A DNA stretch of 6,668 bases from Solobacterium sp. (GTDB taxonomy: Bacteria; Bacillota_I; Bacilli_A; Erysipelotrichales; Erysipelotrichaceae), in NCBI GenBank assembly GCA_017536845.1, contig JAFWCP010000534.1:1-6668 (forward strand), in the 5' to 3' direction. The notes beneath the pieces are model-generated. The model ran no database searches and was not told the origin of the DNA. It saw only the letters and a program-made list of their open reading frames with translations. A program made the translations under genes and the position numbers. Below, one piece after another: positions 5,448 through 6,668 of this stretch; positions within the stretch are counted from its first letter, which is position 1, and every line of letters begins with the position of its first letter.

Positions 5448-6428
5448 TTACTTCTTTTCTCCTCCTACCGAGCCTTTGCCTTTGTACAGGGTAAAGTATT
5501 CAGGGCTTTCGGCTTTTGTCAGCTTCCAGGCTTTTTCAAATACATCCAGCATATCTTCAGGAAGAGGTCCTTTGGAGACTGCTTCCATGTTCTGTTCAAG
5601 ATGATTGAGTTTAGAGGCACCGATGATAATGGCATCCCCTCTTTCCCCATTCAACATGGAATGGTATGCCAGCCATCTGTATACCGCTTCGATGATGGTC
5701 ATGCTATGCTGTTCAGCACATTCCTTCAGAATACCTACAGCATCGAAATTGCATTTCTTCCAGTAGCGGTTCTGGTAGTTGGGACGATGGGTAAATCTGC
5801 CATCTGTAGGGGCATCTTCAAACTTTCCGTATCTTCCTGTTAACAAACCACCTGCCATGGGGTTATAGGCATAGAAACGCATGCCGAAATGGTTCAGGCA
5901 GGCATTCAGTTCTGTTTCTGCTTTTCTTGTCAAAGGGTTGTAAATCCCTTCAAACACTGTCGGCTTTACCCAGTTGTTGGTATCACAGATATGCCATACA
6001 TCCGTCACCATCCAGGCCGGGAAGTTGGATAAGCCAAGTTCTTTGAATTTTCCTTGATTGTGAAGATCAGCCATAGCGGCAAGTACATCCGTTACCGGGG
6101 TAGCAGGATCCGGGAAGTGCAGATAAACAGTATCCACACTGTTTAACTGAAGTCTTTCCAGGCTTTCATTCACCTGCTTATATGCAGCTTCACCATCCAG
6201 TTTTCCGGTAATGCGCGGATTGACTTTGGTGGCAATGGTATAAGGCTGTTTGATATCCTTCAGTGCTTCACCCAGCATCCTCTCACAGCTGCCTTCATTG
6301 TATACATAAGCTGTATCCAGTTCTGTATACCCGGCATCCAGAAAGGACTGGATGAATGTTTTAACCTCAGGGTTGAATACCGATTCCCCGAAGGTCATGG
6401 TTCCTAATACAAGACTTACATCTTTCAT
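5448..6428 (-). CDS. aldo/keto reductase, AKR7 (aflatoxin-aldehyde reductase) type
   Basis: A 326-residue cytoplasmic NADPH-type oxidoreductase that would reduce an aldehyde to an alcohol. The AKR catalytic tetrad is visible as D38 (TELDTAYVY), Y43, K68 (TIATKVN) and H104 (VYLHFPDPATPV). The NFPAWMVTDV (135-144), PTVFEGIYNPLTR (156-168), FYAYNPMAGGLLTGRY (185-200), YQNRYWKK (218-225) and IIGASKLNHLEQN (268-280) stretches follow the AKR7 pattern closely. Mammalian AKR7 enzymes reduce dialdehydes and succinic semialdehyde, so small aldehydes bearing an acid group are reasonable substrates. Length is normal for the family. The ATG at 6428 has AAGGAG 7 nt upstream, overlapping the stop codon of the MmgE/PrpD gene. 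Its own stop is 2 bp before the decarboxylase ATG. That tight link suggests it reduces the aldehyde made by the decarboxylase (inference). Confidence 0.92.
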   Translation of the reverse strand: MKDVSLVLGTMTFGESVFNPEVKTFIQSFLDAGYTELDTAYVYNEGSCERMLGEALKDIKQPYTIATKVNPRITGKLDGEAAYKQVNESLERLQLNSVDTVYLHFPDPATPVTDVLAAMADLHNQGKFKELGLSNFPAWMVTDVWHICDTNNWVKPTVFEGIYNPLTRKAETELNACLNHFGMRFYAYNPMAGGLLTGRYGKFEDAPTDGRFTHRPNYQNRYWKKCNFDAVGILKECAEQHSMTIIEAVYRWLAYHSMLNGERGDAIIIGASKLNHLEQNMEAVSKGPLPEDMLDVFEKAWKLTKAESPEYFTLYKGKGSVGGEKK

Positions 6429-6439
6429 GGCTTATCTCC

Positions 6440-6668
6440 TTACAGCAGGTTTACAAGATCTGCCGCCTTGATATTCTTCTGGCTGACAGCTTCATATACG
6501 GCTGCTGACTTTATCTTGTCAATCCCGCCATATGCCATTAATCCATCATATCTGTTTCTGAATTCTTCTTCAGATAACGGGTTCTCCGGTTCTCCCTTCG
6601 GGAAGTCAACCCTTTCCTCGAGTGTTCTGCCATCTTTCAGGGTTATGTTTACAATGGCTGCCTGGATT
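6440..6668 (-). CDS. MmgE/PrpD family protein, C-terminal fragment (N-terminus beyond the window)
   Basis: The last 75 residues of a gene that enters from the right edge. The strand IVNITLKDGRTLEERVDFPKG, written in part here as NITLKDGRTLEERVDF, and the following PENPLSEEEFRNRYDGL are characteristic of the C-terminal domain of MmgE/PrpD proteins, which are usually about 450 residues. Family members include 2-methylcitrate dehydratase (PrpD) and cis-aconitate decarboxylase, which act on tri- or dicarboxylic acids in the cytoplasm; the family is also found in many uncharacterised acid-utilisation clusters. The catalytic residues lie in the missing part, so the reaction cannot be judged. The TAA stop is 11 bp before the AKR ATG and overlaps its Shine-Dalgarno site, so the two genes are in one operon. 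The first base of the fragment at 6668 belongs to a split codon. Confidence 0.82.
   Translation of the reverse strand, partial: IQAAIVNITLKDGRTLEERVDFPKGEPENPLSEEEFRNRYDGLMAYGGIDKIKSAAVYEAVSQKNIKAADLVNLL

Noticed and set aside
5415..5843. Plus-strand open frame of 142 codons
   Set aside because: Antisense to the start of the decarboxylase gene and the end of the AKR gene, both strongly supported.

Overview
The window is a compact, single-strand metabolic gene cluster. Every supported gene reads on the minus strand, so transcription runs from the right edge towards the left. Purine-rich Shine-Dalgarno sites (AAGGAG, GGAAGGAG, GGGAGG) stand before nearly every gene, spacing is tight, and GC content looks mid-range (by eye, not computed). 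The predicted proteins include an oxygen-sensitive type of Fe-S hydro-lyase. Together these suggest an anaerobic low-to-mid GC Bacillota (Firmicutes), perhaps a gut member. That assignment is inference, because there is no rRNA or other marker gene here.

In transcription order the layout is: (1) the C-terminal 75 residues of an MmgE/PrpD-family protein (right edge to 6440); (2) an AKR7-type aldo/keto reductase (6428-5448); (3) a ThDP enzyme of the phosphonopyruvate decarboxylase family (5445-4315); (4) a 300-residue probable TIM-barrel protein of uncertain function (4295-3393); (5) a citrate-lyase-beta-like C-C bond lyase (3368-2223); (6) a 67-bp gap holding a perfect 13-bp-arm hairpin; (7) the beta and then the alpha subunit of a class I (4Fe-4S) fumarase/tartrate-dehydratase-like hydro-lyase, overlapping by 11 bp (2155-1649 and 1659-796); (8) a 178-bp gap with palindromes, a hairpin and a possible 21-codon ORF; (9) the N-terminal 205 residues of a GHMP sugar kinase that looks more like galacturonokinase than galactokinase (617 to the left edge).

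Genes 1 to 5 are separated by 2 to 24 bp and almost certainly form one operon. The fumarase-like pair probably belongs to it, with the hairpin as an intercistronic element. The kinase may be its last gene or a separately controlled one. The enzyme set is a dehydratase-type PrpD protein, a hydratase, a C-C lyase, a 2-oxoacid decarboxylase and an aldehyde reductase. It reads like a route that dehydrates or rehydrates a hydroxy-polycarboxylic acid, cleaves it to a 2-oxo acid, decarboxylates that to an aldehyde and reduces the aldehyde to an alcohol. I do not recognise this combination as a described pathway. The PEP mutase expected beside a true phosphonopyruvate decarboxylase is absent from the window, and several substrate-binding positions of the hydro-lyase differ from fumarase. 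The cluster is therefore a reasonable candidate for an undescribed carboxylic-acid or sugar-acid pathway. No mobile element, CRISPR array, tRNA or rRNA was seen.
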